Below, one piece after another: positions 39,201 to 50,341 of a DNA stretch of 64,000 nucleotides. Below the pieces are notes generated by a model. It was not told the origin of the DNA. It did not search any database and saw only the letters and a program-made list of their open reading frames with translations. Origin of the DNA: Lentinus brumalis (Eukaryota > Basidiomycota > Agaricomycetes > Polyporales > Polyporaceae); assembly GCA_001792895.1 (NCBI GenBank), contig MARA01000009.1, forward strand, positions 992,001-1,056,000, in the 5' to 3' direction. A program made the position numbers and the translations under genes. Numbering within the stretch: position 1 is the first letter of the stretch; each line of letters begins with the position of its first letter.

Positions 39201-40410
39201 CCACCTTGTCTCCGTCGGGGTCGCTCTCGACACTGGCCGCCTGGCCATGTTACCGGCATGAGGACTCGGTGTCCACGTAGGCGTGTTGAGGAAGCACTCC
39301 GTTAAGGTCAGTGTCTTGATTCGGTTCCTGCGTGCTCGCTTACTGACTGTCTCTCCGATAGCCCGATCCGCCGACCGTAACTTCCGTTTGGAAGACCGGG
39401 GAGGTGCACGAAGCGCGCCGGTCGGTAGTCAATGCCCCGCCAGTGGTGCTACGGACCCCACGGATCCTCGGGATCATCGTGGATTGCGTCTGCAACAGAG
39501 AGCGATCCCCGCTCTAGAACTTGGATTTGAAGGATCTTCATCCTGTTCACGGCCGCGCGTCCATCCTCCACCTCCGTAGACCGCTGCAAGGAGACGGCTC
39601 GCTCATTCCGCTCTCGCAAGACGCACAGGTCGCGAGCACAGAAACAGGCGAGGTTCCCGGGGCTGTGATATCGGGATCGTGGTACGACGAGGTCTCCCTG
39701 TAACTCGCGGCTTACCTGACTTCGGCCGTTCTCCCCATTCCTGCGACGAGGCATACGTAGGAGTGGGTCTGAGCCCATGGTGACGCACGAAGGCGCATAC
39801 ACGAACTGAAACCAAGAACAGACACAGTCCAAAGCTCAATGCATATCGGCTGGGGGAGGCTAAGACGTCCGTCGTCGTCCCTCCCACCTCGGTTGCTGCT
39901 GTGACGACTACAGTGTCTACTGCGTCGACCTGGGGAACAATCCGGGATAGCGTGAGTCCGTGCAGCGCTGGCTTTTCTCGCGGCTGCAGGCTGACGTGCC
40001 TCCTCCGTCTGCTGAAGTTCCCCGCGACGTTCAGCAGGACGGTTCGTGCAATCAAGATAGGATTTACTCGTCACGTTTCTCCCCACATCTACTCAGCCTG
40101 ATCCTCGCCGGACTGCGCATGCGAACGCGAACGCACGGACGTGAACGCGACAGAAATCGAAGTTGTGCCCCGGCGCGGTCAACCAGCTCCATCAGCGTGG
40201 GGCAGTCATCGTTGTCATCGGCTCAGAAGGCGGACCGCGCGCTGTCATCTGCAACGACAGGCCTGCTCGCTGTTGCCACTCCTTCCGAGGCTGAGGCTCG
40301 CCCTGGAGTGCAGTAAGGTGTTTGACCTCCCGTGCATGCTGGACGCTAGTTATCGCTGCAGACTCCGCGGAAGGGTGGCTTCTCCTCCACGTCTTCTGGT
40401 CAGCCTTCAG
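36145..40410. repeat. Duplicated block D2, copy following DUF6535 gene C
   Basis: Counterpart of 16550-20940, starting inside the last DUF6535 exon. Colinear landmarks include the runs at 38100-38220 (versus 18465-18590), 39290-39400 (versus 19910-20010) and 39740-39860 (versus 20380-20490). The IFI6/27-like gene that follows block D2 near 21.2 kb has no counterpart here; homology is lost near 40410. Confidence 0.75.
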
Positions 40411-42143
40411 TCTCCGACGGACGAGCGACACGATGACGATCGGGGTCAGTTACGAGGGCCAGAGGCCCTCTCCTTGTACTTTGAGGGCGATGAACACGGG
40501 ACCATGGTGAATCCAGGCATCGATGCGCAGGTTGACATGGCTTCACGGGCTAGACTGGCGAGTATAGGGCTGCGCACCAGGTGTATGTCGGCGTGGCCTG
40601 AGATTAGGAGGACTCAGTGCTCAGCATCTCCGGATCGTCTCCGTCGGCAGAGGTCGGGTCGGATTCTTCGCCATGATGCCGAATCAGACCAAGCTGACCA
40701 TGTTCAGGACTCTGTAGCTAGACCGACCGCCCCTGCACCGCTGAGCGCTGCGCCAACCTAGCTCGTCCTGATCACCACCAGCAGGCGGTGACGTCCCCGT
40801 TCCGCTGCATCTCCTTCCGGCGCCCTTTTCCATCCCCCATACGCTGGCAGCGACTCGTCCGGAACACGGTTGCTCATACCTCTCGTAGTTCCGCATCCGC
40901 GCAATCTCCTACGGACTACTGTTCGCGTCTATCGTCGAGTCCGGCTCTCCAATGATTCGCTGTTGCTGCATCGTCGTCCTCAGTGCTCAGTACTGCCCCG
41001 CCACACCGATCACATTCTGCAGGCCGAGACAATTGAGTTGACCACTATGTATATTCCTTTGCACCGCGCTCGACAGCTCTCCCGATGCGTCCTATGTCTC
41101 GGAGCACGAGTCCTACCTCCAGTACCACACCATCGAGTCGCCTGCTATCGTCCTGCAGTGCCCATACGGAGGCGCCTTTTCAAGGCTGGTTGCTGACTTG
41201 TGGGCGCAGTACCTGACCGCGATCTGGAACCTCATCGAGGCCAAATGCGGCTGCAGAGTCCGCTTAAACCTTGCATCTCTCGACCCGGAAGCGGTCTCGA
41301 CAAAAGATGCGCGAGGAATCCGACGAGGCGGACGATAGGGGACAAGAGGAGGCGTTGTGTGGAGACGCGGGCTGTACGATAGCTCACCGCGCTGTGACGC
41401 AGATATGTGTGTGGGTTGCTCAAAATCAATGTTCTATGCATTATCGTCTGTCTTTCTTCGTTGCGCAATCTAGCCGTATATCGTCTCTCCCGTACGTTGT
41501 CCGGTCACGCTTCGCGATGGGCAGGAGAGCAGGAGGCTCGACGATTCACTGGGCCTAGTAGCCAATGTTTCAAATGGTACGTCGCCCTCGCCGATACCGC
41601 TCCTCGCAGTGCTGATGCCTGCGTCCACGTGTCTGGATGCCACCCTCAACCGCAATGTTCACCTTGCGCCTTCACCGCCCACAACTGATGACCGTCCGCC
41701 CGCAGCCTCCCGCACTTCCCGCTGCCAGGATTTAGTGTCCCTTGTCCAGTTCAAAATTGAAGCACGGAGGTACCAGCTTGGACGTTGGCTGGTGTACCTT
41801 TCCACGCGAGAGGCAAGTACGGGGACTTGTGCAACGCGGCGGGTGGGAGGAGCGATTCTATCGATGCCTCTGCGGCAAGGTGCGCGTGCGCTCCTTTCTC
41901 TTTCGTCCTCTGGTCAAGGGACGGGTACGCGGGTGCTTCGCAGGAGGTCGGAGGGGAGAGTGGTTTGTCTCGCACGCATAGGACCGCCCCGCTCCTTCCG
42001 GCTGTGCAGCATCTCATCTCGACTTCCCAGCGGGCGTCCATTCGTCGTCTGCACCTGTACCCGGGTGCCATCCTCAGCATAGGTTCAACATCACCAGCTG
42101 GGGTCGGGCAAGCGACAGATGACGGCCGTTGGTGTGTGCACTA
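40411..42143. other. Stretch with no supported gene
   Basis: Overlapping frames in several phases at 41600-42450 are long only because the DNA is stop-poor. The 221-codon plus-strand frame that starts at 41785 runs through the inverted-repeat element and cannot be a normal gene. No motif is recognised. Confidence 0.4.
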
Positions 42144-42420
42144 CTGTACCATTTCACTCAATTCGTTTTGTCACATGTCACAGGGTCCTCCAAATGGCGA
42201 ATTTTTGCTGCATGTCACAGGTCACCAGCTTGGATGGCGAATTCGGCTCCGGGCGCTCATGGGCGCTTCCGGGCGGCGCGCTGACGCGCGCACCATATAT
42301 GGTAATTTTGCGGCACATTTCGCCACTTGTCACTTGTCACTGACCCCACTGGCGAACTTTGAAGTTCGCCAGGCCGTGTCACAGGTCACAGGGCCTGGCG
42401 AATTGAGTGAAATGGTACAG
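42144..42420. mobile_element. 277-bp MITE with 22-bp terminal inverted repeats and TA target duplication
   Basis: The left end reads CTGTACCATTTCACTCAATT and the right end is its exact reverse complement, the perfect inverted repeat being 22 bp. TA flanks both ends (42142-42143 and 42421-42422). The body has no coding frame. Subterminal TGTCACAGG-type repeats are present, and a perfect internal palindrome lies at 42349-42372 (11-bp arms around TG). TA duplication and size suit a non-autonomous element of the Tc1/mariner or similar group; the mobilising transposase is not identifiable from this alone. Confidence 0.88.
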
Positions 42421-44423
42421 TATATATGTAGTCCTCCGAAATCCGGCTGACCGCATCCATATTGGCAGCGTGCTGCGAGGCACGAGTCTCTGCGAGACGC
42501 ACCCGGAAGGCTCGTGCTTGGGACCTCACGCAGCGCGCTTTCTGGTGCCTTTTGCTCTGCGCTGTTCGTGCCTGTAGGGCTTGTCCCTTAGACTGGGCTC
42601 GTGCTTGCGCTTGGGCCCGGCGGCGGATCTGCGGGCCGGCGCAGCAATCGAGCGATGTACGGCTGTCCCTACCATTCATCCGTCGCCCTGTGATCCACTT
42701 GCAGCTGCTGCGCGCACTCCTGAGGCTGACTACGGGGAGGCCAATCTGCATAATTTCGGTGGCTGCGCGAATCCAGACAGCGTGCGGGCGAATGGAGAAT
42801 ATATGCGTGTAGTCGGAGCGTATCTTTGGCAGGCTGAGGTACGATCTCGCCTTGTTCGTCCTACGTTCTTGTTCCCTGATATGTCACTTCCTAGTGTAGC
42901 GTGGAGGAACGAGTCGCAATGGCGCCAGGCGTTCCTGTCACCTGTGGGGCGTACGCCGTAGATTCACATACTGCTTCCCGTGCGACGCTGATAAGTGCAT
43001 GCAGCGTGAATTGAGACGTACAGACCTCACGCACGCCGGTAGCACTGCGCTGCACCGACGCAAGTTTGCGCAAGGCGACGCAGCCCTCACGCGCGGCCGC
43101 GCACGGTTGCGCACGGTTGCGCACGGCGGTGCGGCAAGTGTGCGCATTGGTGTGCTCAGAAGCTGGAGTGAGCAGGGGCTGTGAGTTGTTTGACAAGGAC
43201 ATTGAATCATTGTCGATGATGAGTTACCCGCCGGTCTCCGAGGTACCCACATAGTCAACTGCAAGCTGTTAGTAAGTTCCAGACAACGTAGATGGTTGTG
43301 AAGGGATGGAAACGTCGGCGGCTTCACTTTCAGGACTCGTAAAGTCTGTGCGTAGGTGAATGTCATGGTCAGAGCCGAGGCAGCACACGGAAGCAAGCCC
43401 ACCCGGGCATTTCACATTAGGCGCTCTCCTTCTGAGCAACTTGATCGGACAACAACGGCCAGATTCGAACCACCACGTCGCGACACGTTATGGAGTTCTC
43501 TCTCTGGGCCCTGGCACGGTAGAAGGATAATCTATGAACTAACACACAGGTCATTTATGTCTGAAGCAGCGCCTCAATATCCCGACGCAAAGCCTTGCGC
43601 ACGATTGCGCACGGCGCAACGCTGCGTCACGCTGCGTTGCGCTGCGCATGTTTCTGGAGGCCCCGTGGAGGGTATGGAACGCACAGAAACGGACAATGCC
43701 ATAGCGCGAGGACATGAAACAGAACAACTAGAGAAGATGACTGCGCGGGACCAATCCGCGCTGCTTAGTTGGCGGATTGCAGTACGAGTACACCAGGACC
43801 ATGCATGATCCTGGATCTGCCTCTGCGGATTAATGTGCTCCGTTCACCAGTCCGCCGTCTCGCTCTCGGCACCTCTTTCAGGTGCTCTTTTAGCTCGAGC
43901 TAGCTTTGAATTCACACCTGGCCAAGGAGATCCTACTGTCCGAGCCGGCGAGGGGTCGGGGTCACAAGCGACCAGAAAGCCATCGGATGAGTCATGATAC
44001 GTACAGCACTACACCTGCTTGCTCTGATCTTGTGGCAACGCTATATTGCGTACTTCACCTTGCTTTCTCACTTCCCGACTTCTTCCCCGCGACGTGCGAT
44101 GCGTAGGTCGGGCATCGTAGTGAACCTACTTAGTTTTCGGCGCGTCCGACACACGGGTGTACGGATGTTGTCCACCGCGGAGTTAAACGCCTGTCCCCGT
44201 CCTGATGGCCACGGCAAGCTCATCGTATGCGTGGCAAGATTCTTCGTATTCACCGGTATGAACTCTGCAAGCTTGAAAAGACCACGAATGCCGGAGACAG
44301 AGAACGCGGTCGTGGTCCTCGTGTCCGGCTCTCGGGAAACCATGTGTGACAAGCACAGCCTGGCTTCAGGCGTTCACCGTCAACGTGCATGTCTCGCGCG
44401 TTCGCCTCTTCCTCCCTACCATA
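42421..44423. other. Stretch with low-complexity and TGCGCAC-rich segments, no supported gene
   Basis: Short TTGCGCACGG-type direct repeats occur at 43098-43130 and related GCGCACGATTGCGCACGGCG repeats at 43596-43640. A 150-codon plus-strand frame (43356-43808) and a 126-codon frame (42581-42961) have no recognisable domain. A stretch near 43420-43480 has tRNA promoter-like boxes in the wrong order and is listed under rejected items. Confidence 0.35.
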
Positions 44424-45948
44424 ATGGCCACTCTCCCAGAGCTGCCTTACATCCCTCTCGAGGTCGAGGAGAACATCATCGATCAACTCAGCGGGCACGT
44501 CGACTCGCTTCGCAGTTGCGCATTGACCTGTCGCGGATGGAATCGCCACGCTCGATACTACCTCATGGCGTCAATATGCGTACAGTCAATAGAAGATCTC
44601 TACTCCATCCGCGACTACTTTGCCTCTAACCCGCGCATGTCGAGCTTTGTTCGGAGCATCTCAATGTCACCCACGAACACAGAGTACCCTCTATATCTCC
44701 TCGAGGTTCTCCCAGTGGACCTGTTGAAGCGGCTGCCGAACCTGCAGAGATACAGCGTCGTCGGCGGCCCTAACATCGTCTCTTTCCATCCTACCACGCT
44801 CATCCATATCAAAACATACCTGCTTGTGGAAGAGCTGTACTTGCATACACTGGAGTTTCGCACGAGTGCAGAGCTTGCGAGGGTCTTGACTTCCTTGCCG
44901 CGATTGAGACGTCTTGAATGCTCGGGACTGAACATTCACAACATGGCCACTGGCACCCCGCGGTTTCGCAACAAGTGCAGCAAGCTGTCTGAAGTGACGG
45001 TGCGTTGTGCTTGTCCCACATGATAGCTGTCGCAGCTGGACACTAATCGTTCGTGCCCAGATACTGAAAGATGTTCATTATATCATCTCAGGTCTCATCG
45101 TACAGATGTCCCTTTCCACGCTGCACATACTCCGGTGCAATTTGCGGTATTTCAAAGGTATCTTCCTGCTGCATTGGTACTATCCATGACCTAATAACCG
45201 TTGCTGACTGTAAGCGCATGCACAGACTCCTCGCTCCCGGCCGACCTGTCCGAGTTGAAGCACCTCCACTCCCTAGAGCTAATGACCGATGTTGTGACAC
45301 CATCGATCAGCAGCACATTTCGCCAGATCGTCCCAGTATTAACCTCCATCCCCAGCACACTCGGCATCTTGACGATTAGCTTCAAAGAAACGCCCAGGGA
45401 TCGGCAGACCAACTCCGATCGAGTCGGTCATCCGCTAGAGGATAATATCCTTGCACTTGGGACACAGAGTGTGGTGGTCTCGATACCGATGGCGAAGCAC
45501 AACAAACTCGCGCTTTACTCGAATATCTTTCAAGGATACTTACCCCGTCTCCACGAGGGCAATTTACTTCAGGTCCAGGGCTCTTCCGGTGCGTAAACCA
45601 TGCGCAGACTTCCGTCTGAGCCCTTTGTGGCTTACACATGATAACTTTCCAGGAGATGCAGGCAGGGTCAATCTGGGCCATGACGCCGCGGTGACGGCCA
45701 TGGCCGCCTCCCTGGACGGTCGATATGTTGCCTCCGGAGCGCGCAATGACAGCATCATCATATGGAGTGGGACGACGTCTCCAGAGAGGATACTCCGTGA
45801 GATACACTGCCCCGCAGAATCTGGAGGTGTCTGCGCTCTCCATTTTTCTGACACTGGCGAGTTCTTGGCGGGCATCTGCGAAAACAATCTCCTCGTCTGG
45901 CGCATTGTTGACGGTGTCCAAATCCACAAATATCACCTAATTTGTTAA
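44424..45948 (+). CDS. F-box-like protein running in frame into two WD40 blades
   Basis: Four exons are proposed: 44424-44999, 45061-45157, 45226-45588 and 45653-45948. Their total is a multiple of three, giving 443 residues. Residues about 5-55 look like an agaricomycete F-box (PLEVEENIIDQL, LRSCALTCRGW), followed by leucine-rich sequence to about residue 270. From the internal MAKHNKLALYSN (45490) the character changes to the start of a WD40 protein, with blades ending DSIIIW and NLLVWRI. F-box proteins are substrate receptors of SCF ubiquitin ligases. Two blades are too few for a propeller, and the frame stops where AT-rich DNA begins, so the WD40 part is truncated. It may be a true fusion gene, or an F-box remnant abutting a WD40 remnant that starts at 45490. 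Confidence 0.6.
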
Positions 45949-46306
45949 TCTTTCCCGCATTAGCTAATGTAAAACAGTGTTTAACAGGCTCATTAAGCGG
46001 TGTATTACCGTTAAGCTAAACTAGAACTAGCACTACCTTCTGCTGTACCATATACATAATTAGCCGTTAAACTTTGCTAAACACCCCGTTGATCCACTTC
46101 AAACAACGGCTAAACACCACGTTAAACTTCACTAAACTTCTATCTCAAGAACATGTTTAACCACATGTTTAACCACAACCCTTGAACCGTGTTAAACATT
46201 TCGTCTTCGGGCGCTTATCCTTCGTAAACTGGCAGTCTGCGGTCCGAATGGAACCTGTGTGCTTTCAACTTTGTGTCCATTCCGACCGGCTCCGACGTAC
46301 AATTCC
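45949..46306. other. AT-rich island with GTTTAAC/GTTAAAC repeats
   Basis: The base composition is clearly more AT-rich than the surroundings. GTTTAAC and its complement GTTAAAC recur many times, including a tandem ACATGTTTAACC near 46151-46175. TGTTTAACA at 45978 and TGTTAAACA at 46190 are inverted and about 220 bp apart, which may mark a small insertion. No coding frame. It separates the broken WD40 frame from the KDZ element and could belong to that element's left end. Confidence 0.5.
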
Positions 46307-48892
46307 CTATTCAAACAACGTACTGTACCCAATTTTACCGCTTCCGGACTTTCTTAGATGGAGCGGACGCCCTGGATACGTGTCATTAGTACGTACAATG
46401 GCATAACCATGATAGACCACGTACTTCTGCTTCTCAGTCGCGTTCTCTTCGTCCCGCTTGCGCTTCTCTCCCCAGTTCGCGTCAGAGGGCGCAGGGTGTT
46501 TGACCGAACGGCCGCTCCGCCGTGGTGCCGACGGCGCAGCGGCCTCAGGCACTACCGGTGTCTTCTTGTGACCGCGCGCCCGTGCTGATGAGTGGGGAAC
46601 GACTTTCGCTGGCTCTGTCGGACCGACATCCTTCATTTCACCTGTCGACGGACCCACGGAAGGAGCATCGGCCTGCTTCTCCGACACCTGCTTCTCCGAC
46701 CGTTCTTCAACAGGGAGCGTGACGTCCGCGTGTCCTCCGGTGTTCCCATCCTCGACGGGTGCTGCAACCGATGCGGCCATCGTCGTGGTGTCGATGTTCG
46801 GCGTGGCGTGCACGGCAGCGTTCGTCGAAGCTCCAGACGTAGACGCTGCCTGGTCGACCGGCTCTGGCAGAGCATGGTCTGGGTCACCGAGCGAACGTTC
46901 CTTCGCGATCGTCTCATTTGCGCAGTCCGATGGCGACTCCAGTTCTGGGTCCGGCTCCGAGTCCGAGTCCGAGTCCGAGTCCGAGCCCGAGTCCGAGCCC
47001 GAGCCCGAGTCAGATGAATCTGATCCATTCGACGACATGACTTTTGCTCCGGGGGTGGGTGAGACCGCACGCGGCGACGAGGGTGCCGAATGCAGGCAGA
47101 GTCGGGAAGGACCAGCTACGGTCTGACGAGACGGCGTGGGGAAGACAGTGAGCGTGCGGTTCTTTGTCGGCGTCTGAGGGCTGACAGCGGGCCGCGATGT
47201 CGAAGCGGAAGGCCAAGCTAAGAAGTGGAAGGCGTCGGAGGTGTCCTGTGCATCCAGAACGCTAGTGTAGAGGCTTGCCAGCTTCAGGAATGCGAGCGTG
47301 GAAGGCGGCCCAGGGATACGGACGGCCCATGATGCCGGCATGAACTGATCAGGCGCGCTCATGACGATGACCCAGTCCAGGGTGTCATTCGGGTTGCTGT
47401 CATGAGCGACGACTGCACAGAACGTCAGTTTATCGTAGAAAGCCCCTGATCGCGCGTGACTTACACCACATCGCCACGAAGAATGCATCCAGCACAGCGG
47501 CACCTTCCGGACACGTCCAGTGATCGTTCCATGGAGGAAGGACCGGCCGACCATCTTCGTTGTAAGTGAGAGAAGGGTCCCATTCCCGGTTGGCACCTGC
47601 TTGCATGTGAGCATTCTGGAGAGAAACTGGAAACGATACACGTACGAAGGAACGCCTGGAAATAACGCTCTCTCCGCCCGAGCTCGTGGACGCACGGACC
47701 ACCTTCGAAATCGTCGAAAGGGATGATGTCTGGGTGCTCTCCAACGGTGACACTGTGACCAGAATGAGCAGTGAGCAGAGCTTCGAATAATACCACACGT
47801 ACCACGCGGTCCGGATGCCATTGTCCTTGCCACGAAACCCGGCCAAGGTCACTAGTGCAGATGACCCCAGTCCACCGGGCTTGTATCCAACGAACCCGCC
47901 GGTGACTTCCGCGCCCGTCTTGGGAAACTGACGTTGATTCCTGCTCGTGCGTTAGTGGGTGCGGGCCAAAACGGCGCGAGTGCATCACTTACTCGTAGTA
48001 GTCATCCATCACCACGTCCAGGCCCTTGGCCTTGAGTGCCCGCGCCTTGTCTTTCCATTCCTGTTGATCGCTTTCCGGGAGTGCGTGCCAGAGTTTTTTG
48101 ACGGTCACGCGCCAGTTGCCAATGCCAGCCTTGGTGCGTTCCTGTTCAATGAGCGTGGCGTGCTCATCCGCCCACAGAGCGCATGCAGCTCTGGCTCGCG
48201 TCCTCGCGGCCTTGATGACAGGGGACACGTCGATCGGCGTGTCGAAGTCGGCATCTGGCTCACCGGCGGCGGTGGTCGTTCCAGCTTGCGTAACAGGTTG
48301 ACTGGTTATGCCTTTGATGATCTTCCAACCCGGACCGTACTGCCTCCTGACGTCCTGTTCACGATTATGGAACCAGGCGTATATTCGCTGGGTCCATTGA
48401 GTCGGGTGAACGCTACACATCGTAGATGCCACTCACTTTCTGAATCACCTCGCCTTGGTCGTCAAGCATCGGGGCAACGTGCCTCCAAGCGGCCAGCTTG
48501 ATATCCAGGCGATCTTGGCGAGGGGTAGCATAGTAACGGGGGAATACGTCGACGAGGTGCTGGAGAACGTCGGGATTTTCCCTCCACCGGGTGCGCTTGC
48601 GGCGGCTCGTGAGCTGCTTGCCCGCTTCGGGTGGCGTCTGCACAACCTCCTTCCCTTTGCCCTTGCCGCCCTTCTGCGCCTTCTCCGTCTCGACGGTGTC
48701 CTCCTCCTCCTTCTTCTTCTTCTTCTTCGTCTTGCGTTTCCGGCGCTCGGTCTGTGCCTCCGTCGGCGGGAGCTTGCGCTTGTCCTGAGTGGCTCTGTCC
48801 TCTTCGTCCGAAGAGTCAAGGGCTTGCAGGTCGGCGGCACGGGGAGTCGAGGAGGAAGGAGCCGTGGTGAGTACGGTGGTCGGCGCAGCCAT
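46307..48892 (-). CDS. KDZ-associated protein with acidic SD repeats, unknown function
   Basis: Leftward gene of at least five exons. The best supported are 48437-48892, 47993-48387 (phase-0 junction over a 49-nt intron), 47803-47940, about 47465-47610 and 46307-47412 (52-nt intron before it). The junction between 47803 and 47610 is unclear and may hide a frameshift. The N-terminus has a Lys-rich run and then TRWRENPDVLQHLVDVFP. The second exon has RIYAWFHNREQDVRRQYGPGW. The last exon holds a SD/GSD tandem tract (DNA repeat GAGTCC, about 46945-47010) and a Pro/Ala/Ser-rich region with RRSGRSVKHP, and ends GKIGYSTLFE. The basic and acidic tracts suggest a nuclear, DNA- or chromatin-associated protein. 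No catalytic motif is seen. Confidence 0.62.
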
Positions 48893-49156
48893 GAGCAGAG
48901 TGAGGATGAGGAGTGGCGGGGGTGGTGGTGGTGGTGGATCAGAGGGGAGAGCTTGGGAATTCGCCGGAGGCCCTCTGCCGTCACAGGTCTCAGGTCCATG
49001 CACCCACAAAGAGTCGATCGAGATTTAGCATAGCACAGACCGAGCCGGCGACAAAGCCTTAGCCCTCAAAGCGTAACCGGCAGACGCTGTACTAGCCGTA
49101 GACAATAGGCTGAATGACGAAGGCGGAGGATACAATTGCTACGTTACGGGCTACTT

Positions 49157-50197
49157 CTAATCCAGGATCTCAATGTACTCGCGCGTGGCGTCGTCCGAGA
49201 TGTCTATAACGTCGCGATAACCAGCGCGCTTGGCCTTCTTGCGAGACATAACCACCTCGGGTGTTCGCTCGCGCTTCCGAAGGCCGCCCTTCGATCGGCC
49301 CGCGTGGACGCGCGCCTGCCAGTACGGCAGCCGAGGCATGTCCGTGACACCGACCTCGCGATACAAGACGCATTCCGAGGGCGCGAGCTTGATTATATCG
49401 TCCTCATGGGTGTGCACCCAGTGGTCCAAGCCCGGGTGCCAGCGCACGAAGCGCAGAGGCGCGGGGTGGCCGACGTGATCGCGCCACTCCTCCAACGCAG
49501 ACATAGTCTTGTCCTGCCAGAGCGTGTAATGGACGACGCCCCCTCGACGAGTGCCCTCGCCGACCAGGCGGAGAGGCTCCTTGTTGTCCTAAGTCAATGT
49601 TGAGCAGACAAACGTCACACAAAGAATGGCCGACATACCTGGACGTAGACTAGAGCTACCACTTCGCAGGACGATGCGGACGCGGCGAGCTTGTCCTCCA
49701 GCACGGCGTGCCACAACACGAGGTCAGCCCAGTAGCTAGGGCGTCGGTAAGGAGGTGGTTTCATCTCCTTCAGCACGGCTAGGAGGTCCAGCCGCTGAGC
49801 ATCGTTCATCTGGTGTTCGAGGACCTTGCCATGGTTGTCGCATCGGTCCTCGACAGGACCCGTGCACTATGCACTGGGTAAGTTAGGTCCTTACGACGGC
49901 GAGTAGACGACATACCTCGCAGACGGCTAGCCCAACGTTCTCCCAGTTCGTCTGACCATATTCCACAACGACCTTGTGTCCATGAGGTTCGGACTTCGTG
50001 CATGGCGGAAGCGACTCCTTCAGCTGGGGCAACGGGGGCATACGTTCGTTGATAGCGGCCTGAACGCGAAGGTCGACTTGCGGCATGGCGGTCTTCTGAA
50101 AGTACGTGTGGCAAGTGGCCCGCGCCATCTCGATTTTATCCTCGCAGTGGGCAAAGCGTCGCTTGATGGCCATCTTGCGCGTCGAATGGGTTGCCAA
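49157..50197 (-). CDS. KDZ-associated zinc-knuckle-like protein, tandem family member 1 (313 aa)
   Basis: Three exons, 49916-50197, 49639-49866 and 49157-49588, all phase 0 with introns of 49 and 50 nt, give 313 residues without a break. The end of exon one and start of exon two read VVVEYGQTNWENVGLAVCE then CTGPVEDRCDNH, a Cys-rich module split by the intron at the same place as in the three neighbouring relatives. The last exon has WVHTHEDDIIKLAPSECVLY and DMPRLPYW, matching the W-D-L-P-L-Y pattern of those relatives, then a Lys/Arg-rich tail likely to act as a nuclear localisation signal. Function unknown. A palindromic element lies 118-144 bp upstream of the start. Confidence 0.68.
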
Positions 50198-50314
50198 AGC
50201 GACACGTCCGTGCTCGTGATGACGTTCACAGTCGGTACGAGGGGGTCGCCCTCGCCTCGCTCAACATGGATGGCTGGGGGACGAGTCGGCTGTACATCCT
50301 ATCGGGTTGTAGCA

Positions 50315-50341
50315 ATCCGTGGACCTCAGAGTCTTACGGAT
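50315..50341 (-). promoter_or_regulatory. Palindromic upstream element, copy 1
   Basis: ATCCGT at 50315-50320 and ACGGAT at 50336-50341 flank the core GGACCTCAGAGTCTT. The same core with arms CACCCGT/ACGGGTG occurs at 52217 and 54949. The arm sequence differs here but the pairing is kept. It lies 118 bp upstream of the leftward gene starting at 50197. Confidence 0.6.

Noticed and set aside
43415..43480. Possible tRNA or tRNA-derived element on the minus strand (GGTTCGAATC and GCTCAG...GAGC boxes)
   Set aside because: The B-box-like sequence precedes the A-box-like sequence on that strand, and neither side folds into acceptor and anticodon stems.
46307..47833. Single 508-codon minus-strand frame as the whole SD-repeat gene
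   Set aside because: Its first third is out of frame with the conserved-looking exons (IIPFDDFEGGPCVHELG and NAHMQAGANREWD); spliced exons from 48892 give a better gene.
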